Assembly: GCF_903944925.1 (NCBI RefSeq)
Contig: NZ_CAJATU010000132.1
Coordinates: 1 to 64,000 of the forward strand
Source: an uncultured Rhodopila sp.
GTDB taxonomy: Bacteria; Pseudomonadota; Alphaproteobacteria; Acetobacterales; Acetobacteraceae
DNA length: 64,000 nucleotides
Direction: 5' to 3'
Of this stretch, positions 17,286 to 25,790 are shown piece after piece. Under the pieces are notes generated by a model, which made no database searches, was not told the DNA's origin, and worked only from the letters and a program-made list of their open reading frames with translations. Each line of letters opens with the position of its first letter. The stretch's first letter is position 1. Both the position numbers and the translations under genes were made by a program.

Positions 17286-18684
17286 AACGCTGCCAGTACT
17301 CGCCGAATATTTCGCTCTCAACCGGCTTTACCGGAGCAATCGCGCGCACGATCCGGGTGATATTGAGAAAATACCGGTAGTTCAGGTTGTCGGAAAACCC
17401 GTTGCCGCCCCGAGTGCCACACCCCATCGACAGGGAAAACGGCAGACTGTTGTCGAACGCGCCGCCGGTGGCGACGCAATGGGCCTGATCGACGATCACG
17501 CGGCACACCGGCAGTTCCAGCGCCAGGCGCAGAACCTGGTCCCGGGTGGCCCCGTGCACGCCGACGGAGTGGCCCTTGCCCTGGTAGTCATAGATCGCCC
17601 GCACCTGAGCAATCGCGGCGTCAAAATCCACGACGCGGTAAAGCGTCAGGACCGGAGACAGCTTTTCGCCGGAGAAAGGTTGGCCCGGGCCGGCATGGCC
17701 GGGTTCCTCCCGCACCATGATGAAGCGGCACGATGCAAAGGCGGCCCGATCCAGTCCGGCCAGAAAAGCCACGCGCGGGGCGGATCGGGCGATGAAATCC
17801 GAAGACAGCCCGCCGGACGGAAACATCGCCGCTTCAAGCCGGAGCTGCTCGTCCGCCTCCGCCAGCACGCCGCCCTGCCCGGCCAGCGCAGCCAGCAGGG
17901 GATCCCAGACCTCGGCCAGCACGACAAGGCTGTTCTCCGACGAACAACTGGTGGCGTGGTCGAAGCTCTTTGACGCCGCGATGCGGGCCGCCGCGGCCGG
18001 CAAGTCGGCTGCCGGTGCGACGATGGCGGCGACATTGCCAACGCCGACTCCCAGCGCCGGGGTGCCGCTGGAATAGGCGGCCCTCACATTGTCCCGCGAC
18101 CCGGTGGCCACCACCAGATCGGCCTGTCGCATCAGCTCCATCGTCAGGCCCTTGGACCCCGGCGGCGGCAGCATCTGCACCAGATCGGCCTCGACGCCGA
18201 CCTTCGCCAGTTCCCGATGCACATGCGCCAGCAAGGCGGCACAGACCCCTGCCCCCTTGGGCGAAGGCGAAAGCACGACGGCATTGCGGGTTTTGAGCGC
18301 GTTGATGATGACGTTGGCCGGAGTCGCTACCGGATTGGTCGACGGCGTGATGGCCGCCACGACGCCGGCGGGGCGGGCGATCTCGGTGATGCCGGTCGCC
18401 GGATCGTCGGTCAGCACACCGACGGAGCGGGCGCCCTTCAGGTCTCTCAGCAGGCCCAGCGTCTTGCGGTGGTTTTTGGCGATCTTGTCGGCGACGTTGC
18501 CCAGGCCGGTGTCGCGCACCGCCTGCTCGGCGAGGGCGCGGTTGCGTTCCGGTTCCAGCACCGCCCAGCCGGCCGCCGCGACGGCAAGGTCAACAGTCTC
18601 CTGATCGGCCCGGTCAAAGCCTTCCTGCGCCAGCCTGGCGCGGGCCAGCAGAGACCGCACGACCTCATTCTCGCCACCGGGCAT
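17275..18684 (-). CDS. sauS: CoA-acylating aldehyde dehydrogenase, likely sulfoacetaldehyde dehydrogenase (SauS-like)
   Basis: 469 residues from ATG 18684 (TTG 18699 is an alternative directly after GGAGG). It has the acylating-aldehyde-dehydrogenase pattern: ITPSTNPVATPANVIINALK, SPSPKGAG, VATGSRDNVRAAYSSGTPALG, and the catalytic Cys247 in DHATSCSSENS. The C-terminal DNLNYRYFLNITRI is shared with SauS and acetaldehyde/propanal dehydrogenases. With the overlapping ligase it would reduce sulfoacetyl-CoA with NAD(P)H to sulfoacetaldehyde. This direction is known from Cupriavidus necator sauRSTU; the assignment here is by pair context and could be another acyl-CoA reductase. Confidence 0.65.
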   Translation of the reverse strand: MPGGENEVVRSLLARARLAQEGFDRADQETVDLAVAAAGWAVLEPERNRALAEQAVRDTGLGNVADKIAKNHRKTLGLLRDLKGARSVGVLTDDPATGITEIARPAGVVAAITPSTNPVATPANVIINALKTRNAVVLSPSPKGAGVCAALLAHVHRELAKVGVEADLVQMLPPPGSKGLTMELMRQADLVVATGSRDNVRAAYSSGTPALGVGVGNVAAIVAPAADLPAAAARIAASKSFDHATSCSSENSLVVLAEVWDPLLAALAGQGGVLAEADEQLRLEAAMFPSGGLSSDFIARSAPRVAFLAGLDRAAFASCRFIMVREEPGHAGPGQPFSGEKLSPVLTLYRVVDFDAAIAQVRAIYDYQGKGHSVGVHGATRDQVLRLALELPVCRVIVDQAHCVATGGAFDNSLPFSLSMGCGTRGGNGFSDNLNYRYFLNITRIVRAIAPVKPVESEIFGEYWQRYGR

Positions 18685-18981
18685 CGTAATCCGCTTCAAC
18701 CTCCGCCGTACAATCGTTCAAACTGGCCCGGGTATCGACCAGCCCAAAGCAATACCAACGGGTAATATAATACGACCAACGAGCGGATTTGGCTATTTGG
18801 TTTGTTGCCGGCGCCGCCTATCGGAATACTGAAAGCCTACGAAGCGTTTTAGGGAATTGACCGCCGACGGTTTTATGTGAAATGTATCCGGACGAGAGAC
18901 AATTCACTCATGCGACCCGTGATCAGGCGGAACCCGCGGTTCCAACCGGGCCGCGCCGGCGCTTTGAAGGACGGACCAAGC

Positions 18982-19227
18982 GTGCCCTATCAGACCACCG
19001 GACTGCGCGAACATGCCAAACCACGCTTGCCCCGGGTGCCGCCTGCCGATGCCTGCGCCGGCTGCCCGACCGTCTGCGCCGAGGCCTGCTTCAACGACGC
19101 GATCACCCGGACCGGAGCCTCCATCAGCATCGATGCGGCCCGCTGCGCGGGATGCGGCGGCTGCGTCGGCGCCTGCCGTCATGAGTGCATCATCCTTGTC
19201 CATGGCGTCGCCCGCCTGCGGCCCTGA
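18982..19227 (+). CDS. Small 2[4Fe-4S] ferredoxin of the corrinoid operon
   Basis: An 81-residue protein from GTG 18982 (AAGGACGGA upstream); in-frame ATG 18910 would add 24 residues. Two cluster motifs are visible: CAGCPTVCAEAC and CAGCGGCVGAC. It is the first gene of the operon with a corrinoid protein, three methyltransferases and the RACE activator. It is therefore a natural low-potential electron donor for reductive reactivation of Co(II) corrinoid. A possible promoter TTGACC-N17-AAATGT lies at 18857-18885. In the 300 bases between sauS and this gene I see only promoter-like sequence. Confidence 0.75.
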   Translation: MPYQTTGLREHAKPRLPRVPPADACAGCPTVCAEACFNDAITRTGASISIDAARCAGCGGCVGACRHECIILVHGVARLRP

Positions 19228-19255
19228 TCACGAACCACGAACGACGGAGCCATCC

Positions 19256-19921
19256 ATGCCTGAGACCCCGGAAGACCTGCACGAAGCCCTGGCAACGGCT
19301 GTGCTCGAACTCGACGAAGTGCTGACCGCCGACTTGTGCAACAAAGCCGTGGCGCTCGGCTACGACGCCTGGACGACGATCGAGCAGGGCCTGATCGCCG
19401 GCATGAACCGGGCCGGCAAATTGTTCGATGAGGAAGAGTATTTTGTCCCCGAACTGCTGATCGCCTCCGACGCGATGTATGCCGGCCTGGGCATCCTGCG
19501 CCCGCATATCAGCCAGGCAAACACCATCCATGGCCGCCGCGTGGTCATCGGCGTGGTGCAGGGCGACACCCACGACATCGGCAAGAACCTCGTGCGCATC
19601 ATGCTCGAAGTCGCCGGGTTCGAGGTGTTCGACCTCGGCCGCGACGTCCCCGCGCAGGCATTCGTCGATCGCGCCGTGGAGGTGAACGCCGACGTCATCG
19701 CACTGTCCACGCTGATGACAACCACCATGACGCAGATGTCCAAGGTCGTCAGCATCCTCGAAGAGGGCAACATCCGCCACCGCTTCAAGGTGATCGTCGG
19801 CGGCGCCCCGCTGTCGCAGCAATTCTCCGACCGCATCGGCGCCGACGGCTACGCCCCCAAGGCGGCCCAGGCGGTGCAGCTCGCCAGGCAGCTCACCGGC
19901 CTTGTGAACGCAGCGGCATGA
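19256..19921 (+). CDS. Corrinoid (B12-binding) methyl carrier protein
   Basis: 221 residues from ATG 19256 (ACGGAG upstream). An N-terminal helical cap (LFDEEEYFVPELLIASDAM) is followed by a Rossmann-like cobalamin domain with the base-off His motif GDTHDIG at 103-109, then LSTLMTTTM and IVGGAPLSQQF. Length and order match MtbC/MttC/MtaC carriers. It shuttles a methyl group between a substrate methyltransferase and an acceptor methyltransferase. The next gene, a UroD-type methyltransferase, overlaps it by four bases. Confidence 0.9.
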   Translation: MPETPEDLHEALATAVLELDEVLTADLCNKAVALGYDAWTTIEQGLIAGMNRAGKLFDEEEYFVPELLIASDAMYAGLGILRPHISQANTIHGRRVVIGVVQGDTHDIGKNLVRIMLEVAGFEVFDLGRDVPAQAFVDRAVEVNADVIALSTLMTTTMTQMSKVVSILEEGNIRHRFKVIVGGAPLSQQFSDRIGADGYAPKAAQAVQLARQLTGLVNAAA

Positions 19922-20988
19922 GCGCCAACGGCCGCCGCGACGAACTGACCTCGCTGGAGCGGGTCGGGCTGGCGTTGCAGTACAAGAAGCCCGACCGGGT
20001 GCCGGCTGCGCCGCTGGTCTGTGGCGCCTCCTGCCGCGTGCTCGGCATCTCCTATGACCGCTGGTCGCAGGACCCGAAAGCCGCCACCGCCAGCCTGCTC
20101 GCGGCCCAGTCGCTGATTGGCTTCGACGGCTTCCTGACCCTGGTCGACCTCTCGGTGGAGGCCGAGGATTTCGGCCAGGAAGTGATCTTCCCGGAGTGGA
20201 GCACGGCCTACCCCAACTTCGACAACCCCTGCATCGCGACCGCCGAGGACTACGGCAAGGTGGAGCGCATCGAGCCGCGCAAGGCCCGCCGCAGCAGCGC
20301 GGTGATCGAGATCGTCCGCGGCCTGGCGGAAGCGCGCGGCAAGGACGTCGCGGTGATGGGCTTCGTCTATGGCCCGCTGGGCGTGCTGTCGCAGATCCGC
20401 GGCCACGCCGAACTGTTCAAGGACCTCATTCGCCACCCCGATCGCGTGCTGGAGGCGGTGGACACGATCACCGGCTCGCTGGTCGAGTACGCCATCGCCC
20501 AGGTCGAGGCCGGCGCCCATGCCATCGTGCTGGACCCGCTGTATTCGTCCTCCACGATCCTGCGCAAGCAGACCTGGGAACGGTTTGAGGGCGTGTTCAT
20601 GCGGCCAATAGCCGACGCCGTGCGGGCGGCCGGCGTCCCGGTGGTGGTGCATAATTGCGGCAACGGCGTCTACTTCGACGCGGTGATCGAGCACATCAAG
20701 CCGATCGCCATTTCGCACGCCTACCCGGCGCATGGGTCGCCGGATCTGAAGCATCACGCGGAGGCCTGGGGCAAGAAGGTCGTCACCATCGGTGTCATCG
20801 ATCCTGCCAAGGCCGGCCACGAGTGGAGCCAGGACGAATTGCTGGAAGAGTGCCGCCAGCAGATCGAAACCTTCCGCATCGCCGATGGCGGATTCATCCT
20901 CTCCAGCGGCTGCGAGTTTCCGCCCAACGGCAACCTGCAGAGCGCCGCCACCATGGTGAAGGCTGCGCAACTCCATGGCTGGTACTAG
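19918..20988 (+). CDS. UroD/MtaA-family methyltransferase 1 of corrinoid operon
   Basis: 356 residues. The zinc site is His245-x-Cys247 (HNCGN) and Cys332 (SSGCE), as in MtaA/MtbA-type methylcobamide:thiol methyltransferases. It is more distant from the other two operon copies than they are from each other: its N-terminus reads ERVGLALQYKKPDRVPAAPL instead of the DRPPVICTGG motif. This suggests different roles, for example substrate demethylation versus methyl acceptance. Four-base overlap with the corrinoid protein gene indicates coupled translation. Decarboxylase activity is unlikely given the zinc ligands. Confidence 0.75.
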   Translation: MSANGRRDELTSLERVGLALQYKKPDRVPAAPLVCGASCRVLGISYDRWSQDPKAATASLLAAQSLIGFDGFLTLVDLSVEAEDFGQEVIFPEWSTAYPNFDNPCIATAEDYGKVERIEPRKARRSSAVIEIVRGLAEARGKDVAVMGFVYGPLGVLSQIRGHAELFKDLIRHPDRVLEAVDTITGSLVEYAIAQVEAGAHAIVLDPLYSSSTILRKQTWERFEGVFMRPIADAVRAAGVPVVVHNCGNGVYFDAVIEHIKPIAISHAYPAHGSPDLKHHAEAWGKKVVTIGVIDPAKAGHEWSQDELLEECRQQIETFRIADGGFILSSGCEFPPNGNLQSAATMVKAAQLHGWY

Positions 20989-20989
20989 C

Positions 20990-22018
20990 GTGACAACTGA
21001 CCGCCGCGCCCGCCTGCTGCGCGCCCTCGCCCGCGAGCCGAATGATCGTCCGCCGGTGATCTGCACCGGCGGCAGCATGAGCGGCGTGCCGGAGGAGGTC
21101 GTGGCCCGTTCCGGCTACAGCCTGCCGGAAGCGCATCTCGATGCCGCCGCCATGGCCGGCCTCGCGCTGGCCGCCGCCCGGCTGACCGGTTTCGAGTCCG
21201 TTGGCGTGCCGCTCTGCACCACCGTCGAGGCGGAGGTCTTCGACGTCGGCATCAACCTCGGCGACGCGGCGACCGAGGCGCGCATCGTGCAGGAGCCGTA
21301 CGAACGCAGCGCCGACGTGGCGCGCCTGCCGCCCGGGCAGCGGATGCAGCGCGGCCGCGTCGGGATCACGGTCGAAGCGGTCCGCATTCTCGCGGCCACC
21401 GCGGGGGATCTGCCGATAATCGGCAACCTCATCGGCCCGGTCAGCGTCGCCGCGTCGGCGGTGCGGCCCGAGGCGTTCTTCCGCGAACTGCGCACCCGTC
21501 CGGCGGAGGCGCATGCGCTGATCGAACATGTCGTGGACTTCGAAGCCGAATTCGCCCGTGCGCTGGTCGCGGCCGGCGCGGATGTCATCGTCATCCACGA
21601 GGACACCGCGACCCCGGCCCTGGTCGGACCGAAGCTGTTCGAACAGGCCGTGCTGCCGCATCTGCACCGCCTGACCGAGGCGATCAAGCAGACCGGCGCG
21701 CGCGTGCTGCTGCATATGTGCGGCAGCATCGAGCGGGTCGAACAGCAGCTCGATACCCTGCGCTGCGACGGCTTCATCCCCGACGCGGCGGTCTCGGTGC
21801 ATGCTTTCGGCTGTTCGCATCCGCAATTGGCGGTGGTGGGCAATATCAGCACCTTCTTGCTGCACCAGGGCCAGCCGGGGCAGATCGCCAGCCTCGGCAC
21901 AAGGCTGGCGGCGGACGGCGTGCACGTCGTCTCCCCGGCCTGCGGGCTGGCGAGCGCCACGCCGCTGGCCAACATCGTCGCGCTGACCCATGCCATTGCC
22001 GGAGAGTCCGTCCCATGA
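20990..22018 (+). CDS. UroD/MtaA-family methyltransferase 2 of corrinoid operon
   Basis: About 342 residues from GTG 20990 (ATG 20975 is in frame but lies inside the previous gene). Alignment by eye with the next protein favours the GTG. Shared motifs are DRPPVICTGG near the N-terminus, His242-x-Cys244 (LHMCGS) and Cys318 (SPACGL), a three-ligand zinc site. FIGNLIGP-type region and DVIVIHEDTATPALVGPK place it with the following protein as a paralogous pair. It overlaps the next gene by four bases. The methyl donor or acceptor is not predictable from sequence. Confidence 0.7.
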   Translation: MTTDRRARLLRALAREPNDRPPVICTGGSMSGVPEEVVARSGYSLPEAHLDAAAMAGLALAAARLTGFESVGVPLCTTVEAEVFDVGINLGDAATEARIVQEPYERSADVARLPPGQRMQRGRVGITVEAVRILAATAGDLPIIGNLIGPVSVAASAVRPEAFFRELRTRPAEAHALIEHVVDFEAEFARALVAAGADVIVIHEDTATPALVGPKLFEQAVLPHLHRLTEAIKQTGARVLLHMCGSIERVEQQLDTLRCDGFIPDAAVSVHAFGCSHPQLAVVGNISTFLLHQGQPGQIASLGTRLAADGVHVVSPACGLASATPLANIVALTHAIAGESVP

Positions 22019-23049
22019 GCGACCTTGCCCCGCGTGACCGTCTCGGCCGCGTGCTGTCCAAACAAGGCGTCGACCGCCCGCCGGTGATCTGCACGGGCGG
22101 CATGATGAACGCGGCCGTCCTCGGGGTGATGGAGGAGGAAGCGGCGCCGAAGCTGCCGGCGGCGCATTTCTCGTCCGAGGGCATGGCGGCTCTGGCTGAG
22201 GCCGTGCACCACGCGACCGGCTTCGAGAATATCGGCGTGCCGTTCTGCATGACCGTCGAGCCGGAAGTGCTGGGCAGCCGCATCGATCCGGGCACGCTGG
22301 CGTGCGAGCCGAAGATCGCCGCGGAAGCCTATGCCTCCTCCGCCGCAGTGGACATCCACGACGTCCGCACCCTTCTTAAATGGGGGCGCATCGGCACGGT
22401 CGTCCAGGCCGCCTATTACCTCAAGCGGCGCAATCCGGAGGTGCCGATCATCGCGAGTTTGTCGGGGCCGGTCAGCACGGCCGCCTCGGTGGTGGACCCG
22501 CTGAGTTTCCTGAAGGAACTGCGGACGAAGCCGCAGGACGCGCACCGTGTGCTCGACTACGTCACGCGCTTGCTGATTGCCTATGCCGAGGAGGTCGCCC
22601 GCAACGGCGCCGATGTCATCGCCATCGGCGATCCCACCGCGACGGGCGAGATCCTCGGGCCGAAGATCTTCCGCGACTATGCGGTGCGCTACATCAACCA
22701 GCTTTGCGACGCGGTGCATGCCGCGGGCAAGCCGGTGATCGTGCATATCTGCGGCGACATGAGCCGCAGCCGCGAATACCTGGCCGATCTGCATTGCGAT
22801 GCCATCAGCACCGACGCCAAGGTCAACCTCGTGCGGCTGAAGGAGGATTACCCGCAGCTCAACACCATGGGCAATGTCAGCACCACGCTGCTGGAATTCG
22901 GCGATGCCGAGAAGGTTTCGCGCACGACCGAGCGGCTGGTGCGCGACGGCATCGACATCATTTCCCCGGCCTGCGGGCTGAGCACTTCGACGGGCCTGGA
23001 CAACATCCGCGCCCTGACGGGCGCCGTGAAGACGACGCGGCTGAACTGA
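22015..23049 (+). CDS. UroD/MtaA-family methyltransferase 3 of corrinoid operon
   Basis: 344 residues from ATG 22015 (GGAGAG upstream). DRPPVICTGGMMN near the N-terminus, His244-x-Cys246 (VHICGD) and Cys320 (SPACGL) mirror the preceding protein, so the two probably arose by duplication and may form a heterodimer or act on related methyl donors. The Asp after the HICG motif differs from the Ser in its twin. It would work with the corrinoid carrier at 19.3 kb. Confidence 0.75.
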   Translation: MSDLAPRDRLGRVLSKQGVDRPPVICTGGMMNAAVLGVMEEEAAPKLPAAHFSSEGMAALAEAVHHATGFENIGVPFCMTVEPEVLGSRIDPGTLACEPKIAAEAYASSAAVDIHDVRTLLKWGRIGTVVQAAYYLKRRNPEVPIIASLSGPVSTAASVVDPLSFLKELRTKPQDAHRVLDYVTRLLIAYAEEVARNGADVIAIGDPTATGEILGPKIFRDYAVRYINQLCDAVHAAGKPVIVHICGDMSRSREYLADLHCDAISTDAKVNLVRLKEDYPQLNTMGNVSTTLLEFGDAEKVSRTTERLVRDGIDIISPACGLSTSTGLDNIRALTGAVKTTRLN

Positions 23050-23052
23050 CCC

Positions 23053-24753
23053 ATGCCCATCGTCACCTTCTCGCCGTCGGGCGCCAGCGCGGAGATCCCC
23101 GCCGGTGGCACCCTGCTGGATGCCGCGCGGCTGGCGCGTGTTCGCCTGGAAGCGCCGTGCAACGGCGTCGGCACCTGCGGCAAATGCCGGGTCCGGTTGG
23201 ACGGGGCGTCGCTGGCACAGGCTCGCATCGTTGCCACGCGCAACCTGTCAGCCGAGCAGGTTGCGGAGGGTTTCGTGCTGCTGTGTTCCACCCTTGCCGA
23301 GGGCGACCTCGAGGTCACGGTGCCCGGGTCCGGCGAACGCCGCCTGCGCATTCTGGAGGACGGGGTTCGCCTCGACCTGCCGCTGAACCCGACGCTGCGC
23401 AAACGCTTCGATGCGGAGCGCCGCTGCACCGTGGTCAGCGCGGGCGAGCGGGTGCTGGCGGAGGAAGGCGGCGATACCACCACCCGGCTGTACGGGGTGG
23501 CGGTGGATATCGGGACAACCACCCTGGTGGCGTCGCTGCTCGATCTCGGCACCGGCGCGCGGGTCGGTTCGGTGTCAGCGCTGAACCCGCAGGTCACGCA
23601 TGCCCAGGACGTGCTGTCGCGGGTGCAGATCGCCTCGGAACCCGATGGCCTCGCCCTGCTCCACAGCGAACTCATGGCCGAAATCGACCGCAGTATCGGC
23701 CTGCTCGCCGCCGAGGCCCGCATTCCGCGGCGCCGCATCTATGAGGTCGTGATCGCCGGCAACACCTGCATGATGCACCTCGCCGCCGCCATCAGCCCCG
23801 AGCCGCTGGGACGCTTCCCCTACACCCCTGCCCTGTCCGGTCACGAGCACCGCCCCGCCGCCGCGCTGGGTTTGCACATCGCCTCCTGCGGGGAGGTGTA
23901 TTTCCCGCCGATAATCTCGGGCTTCGTCGGCTCCGACATCACGGTGGGCGTGCTGGCGACCGATCTGGCCGCCGCCGAGGGGGTCACGCTGTTCGTCGAT
24001 ATCGGCACCAACGGCGAGATGGTGCTGGCGCGCGACGGCAAGCTTCAGGCGACCTCGACCGCCGCCGGCCCCGCCTTCGAGGGCATGAACATCGCCTGCG
24101 GCATGCGTGCCGCTCGCGGTGCGATCGAACGCGTCGCCATCGAGGCGGACGACATCCGCACCGCCACCATCGACGAGGCCGAGGCCGTCGGCATCTGCGG
24201 CAGCGGCCTGTTCGATGCCGTCGCGGCAATGGCGGTGCTGGGGATCGTCGACAACTCGGGACGCTTCACCCGCAAGGCCGAGACGTTGCCGGCGCCGTTG
24301 CGGGCCCGGCTGCGTCCGCTCGACGGCAAGACGGTGTTCTACCTGGACGGCGAGGTCTATCTCAGCCAGCGCGATATCCGCCAGGTGCAGTTGGCCAAGG
24401 CCGCGGTGCGGGCCGGCATCGATACCATGCTGCTGCGCAACGGCCTGACGCCGGCGCAGCTCGACCGGGCGCTGGTCGCCGGATCGTTCGGCTACCACCT
24501 GACCACGCGCAGCCTGATCGATATCGGGCTGTTCCCGGCGGGCCTCGACGGCAAGGTCAGCTTCGTCGGCAACACCGCGCGCACCGGCGCCGAAGCCCTG
24601 CTGACCAATCACGAGGCGCGAGAGACGCTGCGCCTGGTGACCAGCCGGGTCGAAGCGGTCGAGCTTGCAACCGATCCGGACTTCACCAAGGTTTTCGTGG
24701 CCGCGATGGCGTTTCCGGCGCCTGTCAGGCCAGCGCTCTCCGACGCGGCATGA
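23053..24753 (+). CDS. RACE: ATP-dependent reductive activator of corrinoid enzymes
   Basis: 566 residues. The N-terminal [2Fe-2S] domain has Cys36, Cys42, Cys45 and Cys78 (CNGVGTCGKC, LLCST). A linker leads to the C-terminal ASKHA-like activator domain with DIGTTT at 152-157, GNTCMMHL, DIGTNGEMVLA and the closing GSFGYHL. Known RACE proteins reduce inactive Co(II) corrinoid proteins to Co(I) using ATP, drawing electrons through the [2Fe-2S] cluster. It follows the third methyltransferase by three bases and overlaps the CobW gene. The ferredoxin at the head of the operon is the likely electron source. Confidence 0.9.
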   Translation: MPIVTFSPSGASAEIPAGGTLLDAARLARVRLEAPCNGVGTCGKCRVRLDGASLAQARIVATRNLSAEQVAEGFVLLCSTLAEGDLEVTVPGSGERRLRILEDGVRLDLPLNPTLRKRFDAERRCTVVSAGERVLAEEGGDTTTRLYGVAVDIGTTTLVASLLDLGTGARVGSVSALNPQVTHAQDVLSRVQIASEPDGLALLHSELMAEIDRSIGLLAAEARIPRRRIYEVVIAGNTCMMHLAAAISPEPLGRFPYTPALSGHEHRPAAALGLHIASCGEVYFPPIISGFVGSDITVGVLATDLAAAEGVTLFVDIGTNGEMVLARDGKLQATSTAAGPAFEGMNIACGMRAARGAIERVAIEADDIRTATIDEAEAVGICGSGLFDAVAAMAVLGIVDNSGRFTRKAETLPAPLRARLRPLDGKTVFYLDGEVYLSQRDIRQVQLAKAAVRAGIDTMLLRNGLTPAQLDRALVAGSFGYHLTTRSLIDIGLFPAGLDGKVSFVGNTARTGAEALLTNHEARETLRLVTSRVEAVELATDPDFTKVFVAAMAFPAPVRPALSDAA

Positions 24754-25703
24754 GCGGCCGGGTTCCGTTCTCGATACTGACCGGCGGCCTGGGCAGCGGC
24801 AAGACCACCTTGCTGGCGCGGCTGCTGCGGCATCCCGGCATGGCGCGCACCGGAGTCGTGGTCAACGAATTCGGCGAGATCGGCCTCGACGCGGCGCTGC
24901 TCGGGCATGCCGAGGACCACACCGTCGTGCTGGCCGGAGGCTGCGTCTGTTGCGCCGCAACGGCGGATTTCGTGTCGGCGGTGCGGTCACTGGAGGCGCG
25001 CGCCGGTTCGCTATCGCGCGTGATGATCGAAACCAGCGGACTCGCCGATCCGGTGCCGATCTTGCACGCGCTGGCGGTGGACCCGCACTTGGCCGCGGGC
25101 TACGTGCCCGGCAGCGTCATCGCAACGGTCGACGCGCTTCAGGGTGAGCGCGAACTGGGCCGGAATAAGCTCGCCGTGCGGCAGGTGGCGGTGGCGGACC
25201 GGGTCATCGTGACCAAGAGCGACATCGCCGCACCGAGAGCGGTGCTGAGGCTGCGGCAGCGCTTGCAGGAGATCAACCCCGCCGCCGAAGTCCTGGTGGT
25301 GAACCACGGCGACGCGACGCCGGAGCAGGTGTTCGGCGGGCTGCCGGACCATCCGCGTACTCCCCCTGCCGAGGGTCACGCGCATCATCATCACGGTCCG
25401 GGTCCGCGCGCCTTCTGCCTCACCCGGGAGGACGCCGTGGACTGGCAGACGTTCGGTCCGGCGCTGGAGCAGTTGGTGACTGCGCTCGGCGACAGGTTGC
25501 TGCGGGTGAAGGGGCTGCTGCACGTTGCCGGCAGCGATCAGCCGCTGGTCTTGCAGGGCATACGCGGTTTTCTGCATCCGCCCGTCCCGCTTGCCGCATG
25601 GCCCTCGGCCGATCGGCTTTCAAGGATCGTGTTTATCGCGGAGGACGTGGAGGAGGCCGCGATTCGCGCCGCCGGACGCGCGTTGGGCGGGACGCTGGAG
25701 TAG
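24750..25703 (+). CDS. CobW/COG0523-family metal GTPase with His-rich loop
   Basis: 317 residues, close twin of the GTPase at 9791-10729: TGGLGSGKTT at 11-20, GGCVCC around residues 65-70, ETSGLADP, TKSD and the CobW C-terminal domain. It additionally carries GHAHHHHGPG near residue 209, a loop likely to bind zinc, cobalt or nickel. As last gene of the corrinoid operon it may load zinc into the three methyltransferases or assist cobalamin handling. The shorter twin has QHGPAP at this place, so the His cluster is specific to this copy. Confidence 0.85.
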   Translation: MSGRVPFSILTGGLGSGKTTLLARLLRHPGMARTGVVVNEFGEIGLDAALLGHAEDHTVVLAGGCVCCAATADFVSAVRSLEARAGSLSRVMIETSGLADPVPILHALAVDPHLAAGYVPGSVIATVDALQGERELGRNKLAVRQVAVADRVIVTKSDIAAPRAVLRLRQRLQEINPAAEVLVVNHGDATPEQVFGGLPDHPRTPPAEGHAHHHHGPGPRAFCLTREDAVDWQTFGPALEQLVTALGDRLLRVKGLLHVAGSDQPLVLQGIRGFLHPPVPLAAWPSADRLSRIVFIAEDVEEAAIRAAGRALGGTLE

Positions 25704-25704
25704 G

Positions 25705-25735
25705 GCTGCCCCGAGCCGCATGACCCGTGGGCAGC
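25705..25735. terminator. Stem-loop between convergent operons
   Basis: GCTGCCC (25705-25711) pairs with GGGCAGC (25729-25735) across a 17-base loop, directly after the CobW stop codon. There is no U-run on either strand, so it is at best a weak or Rho-assisted terminator. The 87-base gap holds nothing else recognisable. Confidence 0.3.
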
Positions 25736-25790
25736 ATCGCTTGGTCCGGTCGGTTCGGCCGTGTCAGGCGTGACCCGATAGCCGCGTCCC

